Shown: positions 7,435-16,044 of the stretch, one piece after another
Position numbering within the stretch: position 1 is the stretch's first letter
How the letters are laid out: each line of letters begins with the position of its first letter
Source: JANXSG01 sp038203935
Lineage (GTDB): Bacteria; Armatimonadota; Chthonomonadetes; Chthonomonadales; Chthonomonadaceae
Reading direction: 5' to 3'
DNA: 29,235 nucleotides
NCBI GenBank assembly: GCA_038203935.1
Contig: JBBRDM010000054.1
Coordinates: 1 to 29,235, forward strand
Translations under genes and position numbers: made by a program
The notes under the pieces: model-generated
What the model saw: only the letters and a program-made list of their open reading frames with translations
What the model was told of the DNA's origin: nothing
The model's database searches: none

Positions 7435-8629
7435 TGACGAAGACAATGAAAATAGTCTTTCGCCTGCGGCATTGAGCCTGATCAGTGATATTCTCATGGC
7501 TCAAATGGCAGCACTCGAAAATAAGCCTCTTGCTGACGATACGCGTTCCCTGGTCAGATATCTGTGCCGGGCGCTTTCACAAGAGCAAGCCCGGGATGTA
7601 GAATCTGCTCTCGTTTCTCAGCGAGAGCTTTGCATGCGGCTTATCGAAGGCAGGCGTATTCTTGATCGACTGCAGAATGCCAGTTGGAGCGAAGTGCAGA
7701 GAACTTCCGTAGGTGATTCGTTTGAGGCGGAAGCCGCTCGCGCATGGATGGAACTGGCCACAGAACGCATTGCATTAGCGGAAAATGGATGGGAAAAGTG
7801 GCTGCGCAGAGGCTGGCAAAGCGTGTTATCCGAAACAAGAAACGGTGCGGAAGATGCTCAGGCAGTATGGGCAGCTTTCCTGAGCTTCGGTGAAAGATTA
7901 AAAGTTAGTTTATCGGTACCGCGTACGGCGCTTGCCCGCGGCGGGAACGAAGACGCGATTCTCTCGATGTCTGTGCCGCAGGGCGTGGATATAACAAATA
8001 TCTTTGCGGAAATGACGAGCAGCGGCAATCTTGAGGTCGTCGCTAATATAATGGCTGCCGAAGATTCTAACGTCGAAATTGAAAATCAATCTGTGGGTCT
8101 TGCGTTGAAGCTGAATGGTGAGATATGGCCGATTGGGATAACAACAATATCAAATGGGCTGGCCGAGTGGAATATTCCGGAGGTGCGATCTATTCTAAAT
8201 CTTCCAGCAGGGAAAATATCTCCAAGATTTTTGCACTTTTCTTTCCCTGTGGGTGATAATCAGCAGGCGGAAATATATCGCCTCCCTTTCGCCTCCCCGG
8301 TGATGGATGAAAAAGGCAGAGCCATCGCCGACGAGACTGCCGAGATTACCATAAATGGCCAGCCCCGGTGGGAAGATGGCTGTATAATTACTTCTATCTC
8401 GCTTCCAGCTGTAACCAGGCAGAAATACCCGCATCATCATCTAGTGCTCGAGCTGATCGTCGCAGAAGGGAACGTTCAGAGACTGGGTGAATGGCCTGTC
8501 GCAGAATGGAGGGATGAACCACTCGCGCTTAAAACGCCGTCGCCAGGTTCCCCTTCTATGCAGCTTACCAGAATGTCTCTTCGGCCAAGTCTTCAGACGA
8601 CGAAGTTCTGTCCATATTCTTATAAATGA
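7427..8629 (+). CDS. Anti-sigma-like / beta-domain regulatory protein (3' end probably frameshifted)
   Basis: A 400-residue product as read. The ATG at 7427 overlaps the sigma gene stop (ATGATTGA) and has GAGGA 8 nt upstream, so the pair is coupled. Residues ~38-84 (LVRYLCRALSQEQARDVESA) have the helical pattern of anti-sigma N-terminal domains, with Cys but no clear zinc ligands. Residues ~200-275 are beta-rich with a WPIGITTISNGLAEW step typical of Ig- or carboxypeptidase-regulatory-like sandwiches. The last ~33 residues of this frame (from LKTPSPGSPS) look unnatural. A single-base gain at the A tract 8531-8534 gives NAVARFPFYAAYQNV and so on, and a second before 8625 gives INDLPHHLVLLLTDVM, ending at 8672, only 3 nt before the CHAT start. 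The order sigma-regulator-CHAT recalls sigma-DUF1822-CHAT loci of cyanobacteria, from memory. Confidence 0.68.
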   Translation: MIDDEDNENSLSPAALSLISDILMAQMAALENKPLADDTRSLVRYLCRALSQEQARDVESALVSQRELCMRLIEGRRILDRLQNASWSEVQRTSVGDSFEAEAARAWMELATERIALAENGWEKWLRRGWQSVLSETRNGAEDAQAVWAAFLSFGERLKVSLSVPRTALARGGNEDAILSMSVPQGVDITNIFAEMTSSGNLEVVANIMAAEDSNVEIENQSVGLALKLNGEIWPIGITTISNGLAEWNIPEVRSILNLPAGKISPRFLHFSFPVGDNQQAEIYRLPFASPVMDEKGRAIADETAEITINGQPRWEDGCIITSISLPAVTRQKYPHHHLVLELIVAEGNVQRLGEWPVAEWRDEPLALKTPSPGSPSMQLTRMSLRPSLQTTKFCPYSYK

Positions 8630-8675
8630 TCTGCCTCATCATTTAGTTCTCCTTCTCACGGATGTGATGTGAAAG

Positions 8676-11600
8676 ATGGTTAGCCCCCCCACAACTGAAC
8701 TCGAGTTAAGCATCCAACCGCACATGGAATCTGCGGGCGAATCGCTTTCTCTGACTGATATCGAAGGCAGAATTCTGCTAAAAGAATCTATTCCACCATT
8801 CGATATCGAAGCGTTTCAGTCCAGCTATTTAGACCTTCTTGTGCACTATGTCACGCAGGCAGTTCCCGATCGTCTGCTGGAGGAAATGGGAAGATATCTT
8901 TTTTCCCGCCTGTTTCCGGGCGCTCTTGCTCTCAAGTTTTTGGAGTCATTGGATATCTGTGCAGATACAAATTCGCAGATACGTATAAACCTGAACATCC
9001 AGTCTCCACGTTTAAGAAATATTCCAATTGAGTATTTGCGTTTTCCAGATGGTGATGCAAATAGATTTGGCGAAAAGTTTCTCGCGCTCAACCAGCGCAT
9101 CCATCTGGTTCACCGCCGCAATGCCTCCCATGTATTGGCTCCTCTTCCGGTAAATCCTCTCAAAGTACTAATAGTCAGCGCTAATCCCAAATCTTCTGCA
9201 TATCCCGATCTTATCAATCTGGAATCCGAGCGAAGAAGCGTAGTGGCAGCGCTGCGCGACCCCAGCTGCAGGCGAATCGAGGTGAAAGAACTTCGTTTCA
9301 CCACGCGTCAAAATCTCGAACAGACCATCGACAGCGAAAAGCCACATGTTCTTCATTTTATGGGACATGGAGACCAGCGACCGACGGGAGGAGTTTTAAT
9401 TCTCGAAGGTGTGGGCGGTGAGGATACGCTCTATGGAGACGATCTGGCGCAATGGCTCAATGCAGCGGGCACACGCCTCGTGATGTTAGCGGCCTGCCAT
9501 ACGTCGTCTGGAATGCGCGGAGTGGCGCAAACGATTTCAGAAAAAGGTCTCCCTGCCGTCATCGCAATGCAGCTGCCTATGCGCGACAGCGCTGCGGGAC
9601 TATTTGCACGTGCGTTCTACACCTCGCTTGCCGAGCCCTGCAGTGTGGAGGATGCGCTCTGGCAGGGCAGGCAGTCAGTTCGGGGAATGGGGCCGGATTG
9701 GGGTGTGCCTGTACTCCATTTAAATGTGAGGGATTCCAATCTTTTCATTCTTGGAAATAGTGCGGATGAGATACTGCCGCCGACCAATCTGCCTTATATT
9801 CGGAACAAGGATTTTGCCGGACGTCAAATCGAGCTTGCAGCCCTGCATCAAACGCTTATGGGTAATGGCAGCGGTTCGGCAGCTATCGCAGGAATGGCAG
9901 GCCTGGGCAAAACACAGCTTGCAGTAGAGTATGCGCACAAGCACAGAATGGAGTACACAGGCGGGGTGTTCTGGCTGAATGCGCGAGGTACCGCACGCCT
10001 AACGGAAGAATATGCGGCGCTTGGTGCACTATTCAATATACCAGATGACCTTTCTGTCGAGAAACGTGCCAGGCGCACAAGAGACCACCTGCAGTGCCTC
10101 TCACTTCCCTCGCTGGTAATTTACGATAATCTGGATGCAGGCACCGATCCCTCCCTGCTGCTTACCGCTGGAAACTATAGTGCCATCATCACCACAAGAT
10201 CTCGATTTCTGATTCCTGCCGGCTATTCCATTCAGGAGATAGGGGATCTGGATGACGATTCTGCAATTAGACTGCTCGATCCTCAAGGAATGTCCGTTAG
10301 CAGAGAAGAGTGCAAAGCGGCGACCGAAATCATCGAAATTCTTGGCCGGCTTCCGCTCGCTCTTGCCCTGGTCGGCCATCATGTCCGCAGACTTCATATC
10401 ACTTTTGCAGATTACCGGGACCGCCTTTCGAGGAATCTTTCCGACATTTTAGGGGAAGCACGAAAACGCTGGGTAAATACAACGTGCCACTCTGGCGAAA
10501 TATTCGATGTAATCGAACTCACCTACCGATCCTTAGTTCCTGGAGTGAGATACGTCCTCGAGATCGCGTCTTGTTTTGGCAGCCGTGGAATTTCCGTTCC
10601 AATTTTGCAGCGCGCTTGTGATTCGCTCCCCGAGATCGAGTACAAAGAGGCTCTGGCTGATCTGGAAGACTATTCACTTGTGATCCGCGAAAAAGAGGAT
10701 AGAATTTCCATTCATGAGCTGGTGCGTGCGTTTGCACATGTGGAGATGAGTCCCAGCAGCCTGTCCTCCTATATTGAAAAGTCATCGATGGTGCTTACGG
10801 AAGCCCTGCGCGCGGCGAACGAATCAAAGAGCTGGAATGAGTTTCGATCCGAAGTGGCGCATTGCCGGGTTTCTGCGGATCTTTGCAGGCGTAACGGCCT
10901 CAAGGCTCAGCTTTATCAGATGCTGATCGAGTTGGGTACCTATAATTTAGAACACTGCGATCATGCACAGGCCATGGAATTGTACCGGGAGGCGCATGAA
11001 ATCAGCGATCAGGAGTGGGGACGCATCAGTTATCAGACCGCATCTGTATTGCGATGCCTGGCAGAATGCATTCAGGAGAGCGATCCAGTTCAGGCGCGTT
11101 CCTATGCAGAGGAGGCGCTGGATATTTCTTTTCAAGTTTATCCACCGGATCATATTGAAATCGCCACATTCCATAGCACTCTGGGTTACGTTCTTAAAAT
11201 GCATGGGATGAAGTCTGAAAATGATGAGCTTTTGAATGAAGCCCGGCCGCATTATGACAAGGCTCTGGAAATCACGCTGCAGTGTTATGGACGCCAGCAT
11301 AGAAAGGTGGCTTCATGCCTTAATTACATCGGTATGTGGCTTAAATGCAAACACAAATTGGATGAAGCGCTCACTTATCTTCAGGAAGCGCTGGAGATCG
11401 ATCAAAAAGTCTTTGGAATGCACAATGTTCAGGTAGCTATCAGGCAAAATAACATCGGCACAACTTATGGCGAGAAAGGCGATTGGGCAGAGGCTTTGAA
11501 ACGTCATGAAAAGGCGTTAAATATTTATCGGAAAACTTATGGGGAACGCAGGCACCAGGATACAGCAGACAGTCTATTCTATTTAGCTAAAGCTCTTGCT

Positions 11601-11732
11601 GCATTAGATAGGGTTGAAGAAGCTATTGTCAGATTGAATGAGGCTCTTCCTCACTACGATTTTATATACGGTGAAAACGGTTACTATAGCAGTACTACCA
11701 GATCGCTAATTCATGAGTTGAAAAATAACTGA
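8676..11732 (+). CDS. CHAT protease - NB-ARC (STAND NTPase) - TPR protein
   Basis: A 1018-residue protein. Residues ~160-360 form a CHAT caspase-like domain with the probable dyad His231 (HFMGHGD) and Cys274 (LAACHTSSGM). Residues ~375-690 form an NB-ARC module: Walker A GMAGLGKT (406-413), Walker B LVIYDNLD (480-487), TTRSR (506-510), the GLPL-type motif GRLPLALAL (557-565), a winged-helix stretch and an MHD-like IHELVRAF around His680. Residues ~740-1010 are kinesin-light-chain-type TPRs (ALTYLQEALEIDQKVFG; ALKRHEKALNIYRKTYG). The family idea is that the TPR senses, the NTPase oligomerises and the protease executes. It sits directly after the sigma and anti-sigma-like genes. The ATG at 8676 has no good ribosome-binding site and an in-frame stop at 8670-8672, so translation is probably coupled to the upstream gene. 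All key residues are present. Confidence 0.92.
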   Translation: MVSPPTTELELSIQPHMESAGESLSLTDIEGRILLKESIPPFDIEAFQSSYLDLLVHYVTQAVPDRLLEEMGRYLFSRLFPGALALKFLESLDICADTNSQIRINLNIQSPRLRNIPIEYLRFPDGDANRFGEKFLALNQRIHLVHRRNASHVLAPLPVNPLKVLIVSANPKSSAYPDLINLESERRSVVAALRDPSCRRIEVKELRFTTRQNLEQTIDSEKPHVLHFMGHGDQRPTGGVLILEGVGGEDTLYGDDLAQWLNAAGTRLVMLAACHTSSGMRGVAQTISEKGLPAVIAMQLPMRDSAAGLFARAFYTSLAEPCSVEDALWQGRQSVRGMGPDWGVPVLHLNVRDSNLFILGNSADEILPPTNLPYIRNKDFAGRQIELAALHQTLMGNGSGSAAIAGMAGLGKTQLAVEYAHKHRMEYTGGVFWLNARGTARLTEEYAALGALFNIPDDLSVEKRARRTRDHLQCLSLPSLVIYDNLDAGTDPSLLLTAGNYSAIITTRSRFLIPAGYSIQEIGDLDDDSAIRLLDPQGMSVSREECKAATEIIEILGRLPLALALVGHHVRRLHITFADYRDRLSRNLSDILGEARKRWVNTTCHSGEIFDVIELTYRSLVPGVRYVLEIASCFGSRGISVPILQRACDSLPEIEYKEALADLEDYSLVIREKEDRISIHELVRAFAHVEMSPSSLSSYIEKSSMVLTEALRAANESKSWNEFRSEVAHCRVSADLCRRNGLKAQLYQMLIELGTYNLEHCDHAQAMELYREAHEISDQEWGRISYQTASVLRCLAECIQESDPVQARSYAEEALDISFQVYPPDHIEIATFHSTLGYVLKMHGMKSENDELLNEARPHYDKALEITLQCYGRQHRKVASCLNYIGMWLKCKHKLDEALTYLQEALEIDQKVFGMHNVQVAIRQNNIGTTYGEKGDWAEALKRHEKALNIYRKTYGERRHQDTADSLFYLAKALAALDRVEEAIVRLNEALPHYDFIYGENGYYSSTTRSLIHELKNN

Positions 11733-11815
11733 GGACAGTACGTTAGATTATACATATCTTTTTTGTTTACTCCACTGATTATCAGAATAACACAGCGAAG
11801 GAAGGATCACTCTAG

Positions 11816-13105
11816 ATGATTGGGAAGATGAAGAGGAATCAATGCACAGCATCTGTACTATTTTTATTAGGTATCAATATATTAATTTTGCCATCCGCAC
11901 TTTTTGCATCTACACAACCACCTAAAGATGGGGGAAATGGAAATACTCCGCAATCCAAAACTACCTCGCGGGTAGAAGATAAGTCTCTGATAAGCCAGCT
12001 GACTAATGGAGTGGTTCCACTGCCAAAAAATGGCAAGACAGCATTTGAAAAGGCCCGGGATGCATATAACAACGCTCGACAGCCGGGAATTTCCGAAGAG
12101 CAAAAAAAACTGTACTTGGAAAATCTTCATGATGCATTTATCACATTAGCACAAACACTGGAACAGATCAAAAATGCACGAATTCCGTTAAATCTTTGGT
12201 TTCTGGATCAGCAATTCGATTTTAATAATAGTGGCTATCTCGGACTTACCAGTATCACTTTCAGCAATGCACCATCAGGAATCGACTTTAGTGCCGGCAC
12301 AATTTTTGGAGACAGCGGCGGATATGCATTTTCATTACAATCTGATTTTAGTGCATCGCATCAGAAATTGATTCATGCCGTTTTCAAATATCGGAAAATG
12401 GCTGCTCTACTCAGGCAGCTAGTAAGATTACCGAATGAAACGGATATAGTCTATATTTTGAGGCTGTTTAATATTTCTAAAAATGCGTCTGGAGAACCTC
12501 ATTCAGTTGGAATGCAAAATTCATCAATTAACGGAGATAAAGCAGAACGACTTGCTGAATATATCATTGATGAACTCGATAATACTCAGAAAGCTGTTAC
12601 AGATATGCGCAATGAGTATCTAGATGCACAGCAGGGATATCGCGTGACTTTTGGATCCAGCTATGCATATATTCAAGGCAGCAGTCATATTCTCAACAAT
12701 GGATTCCACTTTTCAAAATTGATTCGGCTAAACCATAATTCCCATTCTGGAATCTCCATACAGGCCAATGCGGGCGTAGATACATTTCCAGATTCTAGAA
12801 ATATATCTGCAGGCTCAAGCTATGTGAGTTCTGGGCTTGCCGTAATCTGGCAGGATGTAGTACCGTATTTCTATGAAGGCGATTCCAATTCGACAGATGC
12901 CCGTAAAAAGCCTCAGATTAAAATATGGAATACTCAGGCTGGGGCAGCCTACCAATTTAGCAACAGTGTTGAAAATTCACGACTCGATCTGCTGCTGAGA
13001 TTAAGGTATCGGCCAGCCTTTGTCGATTTTTCTTTTAGGGCCGGATTGGGGATTCACGAGGCAGGATCATGTGGTATCGAGATTAACCAATATCTACGAT
13101 TTTAA
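11816..13105 (+). CDS. Exported protein with probable outer-membrane beta-barrel C-terminus
   Basis: A 429-residue protein with a signal peptide (VLFLLGINILILPSALFAS). A polar linker and a helical region follow (residues ~75-125, KLYLENLHDAFITLAQTLEQ), then alternating polar/hydrophobic strands over the C-terminal half (GYRVTFGSSYAYIQGSS, SSGLAVIWQDVVPYFY, LDLLLRLRYRPAFVDFSFRA). It ends in YLRF, and a terminal Phe is typical of barrel proteins recognised by the BAM machinery. No named family is recognised. GGAAGG precedes the ATG. It lies 83 bp after the CHAT gene on the same strand and ahead of a strong terminator, so it may be the last gene of that transcript. An unrelated neighbour is also possible. 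Confidence 0.72.
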   Translation: MIGKMKRNQCTASVLFLLGINILILPSALFASTQPPKDGGNGNTPQSKTTSRVEDKSLISQLTNGVVPLPKNGKTAFEKARDAYNNARQPGISEEQKKLYLENLHDAFITLAQTLEQIKNARIPLNLWFLDQQFDFNNSGYLGLTSITFSNAPSGIDFSAGTIFGDSGGYAFSLQSDFSASHQKLIHAVFKYRKMAALLRQLVRLPNETDIVYILRLFNISKNASGEPHSVGMQNSSINGDKAERLAEYIIDELDNTQKAVTDMRNEYLDAQQGYRVTFGSSYAYIQGSSHILNNGFHFSKLIRLNHNSHSGISIQANAGVDTFPDSRNISAGSSYVSSGLAVIWQDVVPYFYEGDSNSTDARKKPQIKIWNTQAGAAYQFSNSVENSRLDLLLRLRYRPAFVDFSFRAGLGIHEAGSCGIEINQYLRF

Positions 13106-13145
13106 CACGTTGATACTATTATGAATATCTTCTTGAATGCATTAC

Positions 13146-13276
<131 letters not shown>

Positions 13277-13403
13277 AAAAGATTAATGGACTGATGGTGT
13301 ACATCAAGCACAAAGTAGTATATCACAGGCTATTCGATGAGTCAAGGTGAAATGAGATGCCTCGATGTTAAAGGCGCGATTAAATAATCTGAACAATACG
13401 ATA

Positions 13404-13432
13404 TTGACATAATCCGAAATATATGGTAAATT
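13404..13432 (+). promoter_or_regulatory. Promoter of the sugar regulator gene
   Basis: TTGACA (13404-13409) and TAAATT (13427-13432) are spaced by 17 bp. The predicted start falls near 13439, upstream of the ATG at 13469 but downstream of the TTG at 13433, so the promoter supports the shorter protein. Confidence 0.5.
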
Positions 13433-13459
13433 TTGGTTGATAGTAATTATTTGGTTGAT
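13432..13459 (+). promoter_or_regulatory. Direct repeat TTTGGTTGAT x2 at the regulator start site
   Basis: TTTGGTTGAT occurs at 13432-13441 and again at 13450-13459, 18 bp apart, spanning the predicted transcription start of the regulator gene. It may be an autoregulatory binding site, or simply a local duplication. Confidence 0.35.
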
Positions 13460-13468
13460 TTTGGTGGA

Positions 13469-14620
13469 ATGTTGAAAGCTATTAAACTACGGAATCCCAA
13501 TGCACTGCACGTCCGACAAACTCTTCAAGAAAGAATTCTTCAGGGACTATATCCGGCTGAGACCTGGCTTCCTACCGAGCGGGCCATTGCCGAGGAATTC
13601 GGTGTCGATCGTACGGTGGTGCGCGGTGCGCTCATCCAGCTTGACCAGGAAGGATTCATTGTAAGATCACCGGGTAAACGGCCCTGGGTAAAAGCTAGTT
13701 CGAATTCTGAACATATCCATGTTAAATCTATACCAACACCCATAGATGTTCGTACCATCGTCGCCATTCTGCCCCACCAGGGCCACAGCGCTTCTTCCAT
13801 GGCTATACTGCAGGGAATAAACCAGGCGCTTAGATTACAGCAAAACGAATTCAGCCTTAAGGTAGAAGACAACTATGGCGAGGATGCAACTTTCAGTTCC
13901 ATTTTAGAGCGGCGAGCGTTAGAAAATGCGATGTCACAGCGTGCTGCGGGCGTGATTTTGTGGCATTTGGGCGGGCGGCAATCAAGAGAATCTCTTAATA
14001 AACTATCAGATTCAGAGATTCCGCTGGTACTTATTGATAGAATCCCTTCCGGGCTGGTGTGTGATTTCGTCGGTGTGGATGATATACACAGCGCTCAGAA
14101 GGCAGTCAGCTATTTGCTGGATCTCGGTCATACGCGCATAGGCCATCTTTCCCATCGCGACAGCGCTTCTACTATCGCTCAAAGGCGGCAAGGCTATATC
14201 GATGCACTCGCATTGCGTGGAATCCCATTGGATGAATCGCTTATCTGCGTTATTAATGATCTTCACGGTACCGGGCGCAGCGCAGCAGATTTCTATTTTG
14301 AAATGCAAAATCCGCCCACTGCAATATTTACCGTGAACGACGATCTGGCGCACGGGTTAGTATCTGATATTGAACATTCTGGCCGCAAGGTACCGGATGA
14401 CATGAGTGTGATCGGATTCGATGATATCGAACGTTTTTCACGCCGGCCTGCAATGCTTACGACGATGTCTCATCCTTTCGAACAAGTGGGATATCGAGCA
14501 GCAAGGCTGGTGTTGCAGAGGCTTCAGGAACAGGGCAGTGGATTGGCCAAACACCATGTGCTTTTAGATACGAACGTGGTTCAAAGAAAAACGACACGCG
14601 AGTATCAAGTGAAGCACTAA
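13469..14620 (+). CDS. GntR-type winged helix fused to LacI/GalR-like sugar-binding domain (AraR-like regulator)
   Basis: A 383-residue transcription factor. An N-terminal GntR winged helix (QTLQERILQGLYPAETWLPT, then RAIAEEFGVDRTVVRGAL) is joined to a periplasmic-binding-protein-like domain with LacI/GalR signatures: IVAILPHQGHSASSMAILQG, AAGVILWHLGG, IPLVLIDRIPS, FVGVDDIHSAQKAV, LGHTRIGHLSH, PTAIFTVNDDLAHGLV and MSVIGFDDIERFS. This architecture is that of AraR, a repressor released by a sugar. I chose the ATG at 13469; the TTG at 13433 would start inside the predicted promoter. Its likely targets are nearby, either its own gene or the sugar cluster at 16045-19384 (inference). Confidence 0.9.
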   Translation: MLKAIKLRNPNALHVRQTLQERILQGLYPAETWLPTERAIAEEFGVDRTVVRGALIQLDQEGFIVRSPGKRPWVKASSNSEHIHVKSIPTPIDVRTIVAILPHQGHSASSMAILQGINQALRLQQNEFSLKVEDNYGEDATFSSILERRALENAMSQRAAGVILWHLGGRQSRESLNKLSDSEIPLVLIDRIPSGLVCDFVGVDDIHSAQKAVSYLLDLGHTRIGHLSHRDSASTIAQRRQGYIDALALRGIPLDESLICVINDLHGTGRSAADFYFEMQNPPTAIFTVNDDLAHGLVSDIEHSGRKVPDDMSVIGFDDIERFSRRPAMLTTMSHPFEQVGYRAARLVLQRLQEQGSGLAKHHVLLDTNVVQRKTTREYQVKH

Positions 14621-14696
14621 GTATTCGCGAATTGCTATCCGATGCCAAGTATTATAAGATGTTTGTTGTGCGTAATCAAAAAGGGAGGTTATGTGT

Positions 14697-15518
14697 ATGA
14701 AAAGAACTCAGAAGTCGGCTTTTACCCTCATTGAACTGCTCGTGGTAATTGCTATTATTGCGATTCTTGCTGCAATTCTTTTTCCAGTATTTGCCCAGGC
14801 GCGAGAAAAAGCCCGCGCTATTACCTGCGTAAGCAACCTAAAGCAAGTACAGCTTGGAATCCGAATGTACAACGAAGATTATGATGAAACAGTTGTGCCG
14901 GGATATCAGTTCGAAGATAAAAATGGAGATGAAATCCGCTGGTACGTCGATCTGATCGACCCCTACGTAAAGAGTGCAGCAGTTGCGGTTTGTCCTGACA
15001 GATCATTTCTACTTGACGGACCTGGCAGCTGGAACTCAGATACTGGTGTAGGGCGTGATCTGCTTCCTCCTGGCGTCGGGCCCAATAGACGTACCCTGCA
15101 ATGGTCGTATGCCTTCAATAGCTCCTGGGACTGCTGTAATCTATCCCCGACAGATAATCCGATCGGGCAGTTCCGTGGAGATCCACTGGGACGCTATTTC
15201 CCGTATCCAAATGAATCGGCTTTCGATAAGCCATCAGAAATCATCACGATATTCGATGGCTGCACCCTTCAGATGTGGGCTGCTGCAAACCCTGCTCCGC
15301 ACCTTGGCTCTAAAACCACTCAGGGCTACGATATAATGACTGAGGCGTCCCGAAACAGCGCTTCATTCGGGCCGAACTGCTGGGCTTCGATCCGTAAAGA
15401 CCATTCTGGTGGATTCAATGCAGCATTTTATGATGGTCATGTAAAATCCATGCGTCAATCCAAACTCGAAAACTGGGCCGCGCGTCCCGGAGGAGACTGG
15501 TCCTGGGGCGATAAATAG
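14697..15518 (+). CDS. Second DUF1559 type IV pilin-like protein
   Basis: A 273-residue protein with the prepilin motif AFTLIELLVVIAIIAILAA, FPVFAQAREKARAITCVSNL and a DUF1559 C-terminus (HSGGFNAAFYDGHVKSM). The ATG at 14697 has AGGGAGG (14682-14688) 8 nt upstream; the in-frame ATG at 14691 is only 2 nt from it and is unlikely. It shares a near-identical N-terminus with the protein at 4193 but differs at many synonymous sites there and diverges afterwards, so it is an old paralogue and not a recent duplication. It lies after the sugar regulator and before a hairpin and a small membrane protein. Cys residues in the middle (CPDRS, DCCN) could form disulfides outside the cell. Confidence 0.93.
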   Translation: MKRTQKSAFTLIELLVVIAIIAILAAILFPVFAQAREKARAITCVSNLKQVQLGIRMYNEDYDETVVPGYQFEDKNGDEIRWYVDLIDPYVKSAAVAVCPDRSFLLDGPGSWNSDTGVGRDLLPPGVGPNRRTLQWSYAFNSSWDCCNLSPTDNPIGQFRGDPLGRYFPYPNESAFDKPSEIITIFDGCTLQMWAAANPAPHLGSKTTQGYDIMTEASRNSASFGPNCWASIRKDHSGGFNAAFYDGHVKSMRQSKLENWAARPGGDWSWGDK

Positions 15519-15533
15519 TATCCATTTCGTAAA

Positions 15534-15564
15534 GTGCGAGGCAGAAAAAAACTCTGCCTCGCAC
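15534..15564 (+). terminator. Perfect 12-bp hairpin between DUF1559 gene and small membrane protein gene
   Basis: GTGCGAGGCAGA (15534-15545) pairs with TCTGCCTCGCAC (15553-15564) around the loop AAAAAAC. No T run follows, so it may be an attenuator or 3'-end stabiliser in an operon rather than a full stop. A comparable hairpin lies in the same place after the first DUF1559 gene. Confidence 0.5.
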
Positions 15565-15576
15565 CGCGAAACTAGA

Positions 15577-15807
15577 ATGGGTACAAGGAGTGATAAGTTA
15601 TTGAAAGATAAAATAAACCCCACAGTTGCCACGATATTTGTAGTAATTGCACTGCTGATAATCGGATATGTTTTTGTAAAGCAGACAACTCCGCCACCTC
15701 CAGTAAAAGCAGATCCAATGGGCGGTGAGGGAGGCAAAGGCCATAAAAGCATGACTCCGGATGTACAGGAAGCAATGAAGCGATACCAGGGCGGCGCAAC
15801 GAAATAA
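15577..15807 (+). CDS. Small single-pass membrane protein downstream of the second DUF1559 gene
   Basis: A protein of 76 residues from ATG 15577, or 68 if it starts at TTG 15601. One hydrophobic helix (TVATIFVVIALLIIGYVFVK) is followed by a Pro/Gly-rich exported tail (TTPPPPVKADPMGGEGGKGH) ending in a short helix (TPDVQEAMKRYQ). AAGGAG at 15585-15590 sits inside the longer reading and 10 nt before the TTG, so the shorter start is quite likely. No family is recognised. The tail echoes that of the lipoprotein at 5225 (Pro-rich, then a short Gln/Ala helix) and the position relative to a DUF1559 gene is the same. Confidence 0.68.
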   Translation: MGTRSDKLLKDKINPTVATIFVVIALLIIGYVFVKQTTPPPPVKADPMGGEGGKGHKSMTPDVQEAMKRYQGGATK

Positions 15808-15898
15808 GAGCAGCTGCTGTTACTGGATCACTACAATCGATGTTAACGATGCTGAAAATTACCTTTAGCACAATTGGTTCTCAAATCAAAAAATAATC

Positions 15899-15945
15899 AA
15901 TCCCCTTCACTATCAAGTTAATTAAGATGTGAGGGGATTTTTTTT
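15899..15945 (+). terminator. Rho-independent terminator
   Basis: AATCCCCTTCAC (15899-15910) pairs with GTGAGGGGATT (15929-15939), leaving one bulged T, and is followed by an eight-T run (15938-15945). It closes the DUF1559/small protein unit ahead of the sugar gene cluster. Confidence 0.85.
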
Positions 15946-15947
15946 GC

Positions 15948-15975
15948 TTGCCAGTATTCGTAATTCAGTTAATCT
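15948..15975 (+). promoter_or_regulatory. Possible promoter of the sugar gene cluster
   Basis: TTGCCA (15948-15953) and TAATCT (15970-15975) with a 16-bp spacer lie immediately after the terminator and about 70 nt before the GTG at 16045. The match is fair but unproven. Confidence 0.35.
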
Positions 15976-16044
15976 CGGCAGGAGACTCGATGCAATCAGT
16001 GGAATCTCTACAATCAGAGGTTTATAAAATGGGAGGCAGTTATA

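Noticed and set aside
8525..8540. Programmed -1 frameshift site at CTTAAAAC
   Set aside because: There is no canonical X XXY YYZ heptamer in the right phase, and two slips would be needed; single-base errors or lesions explain it more simply.
8487..8672. Separate 61-codon gene starting at GTG between the regulator and CHAT genes
   Set aside because: Only its last ~20 residues look protein-like and they fit better as the frame-corrected end of the upstream gene.
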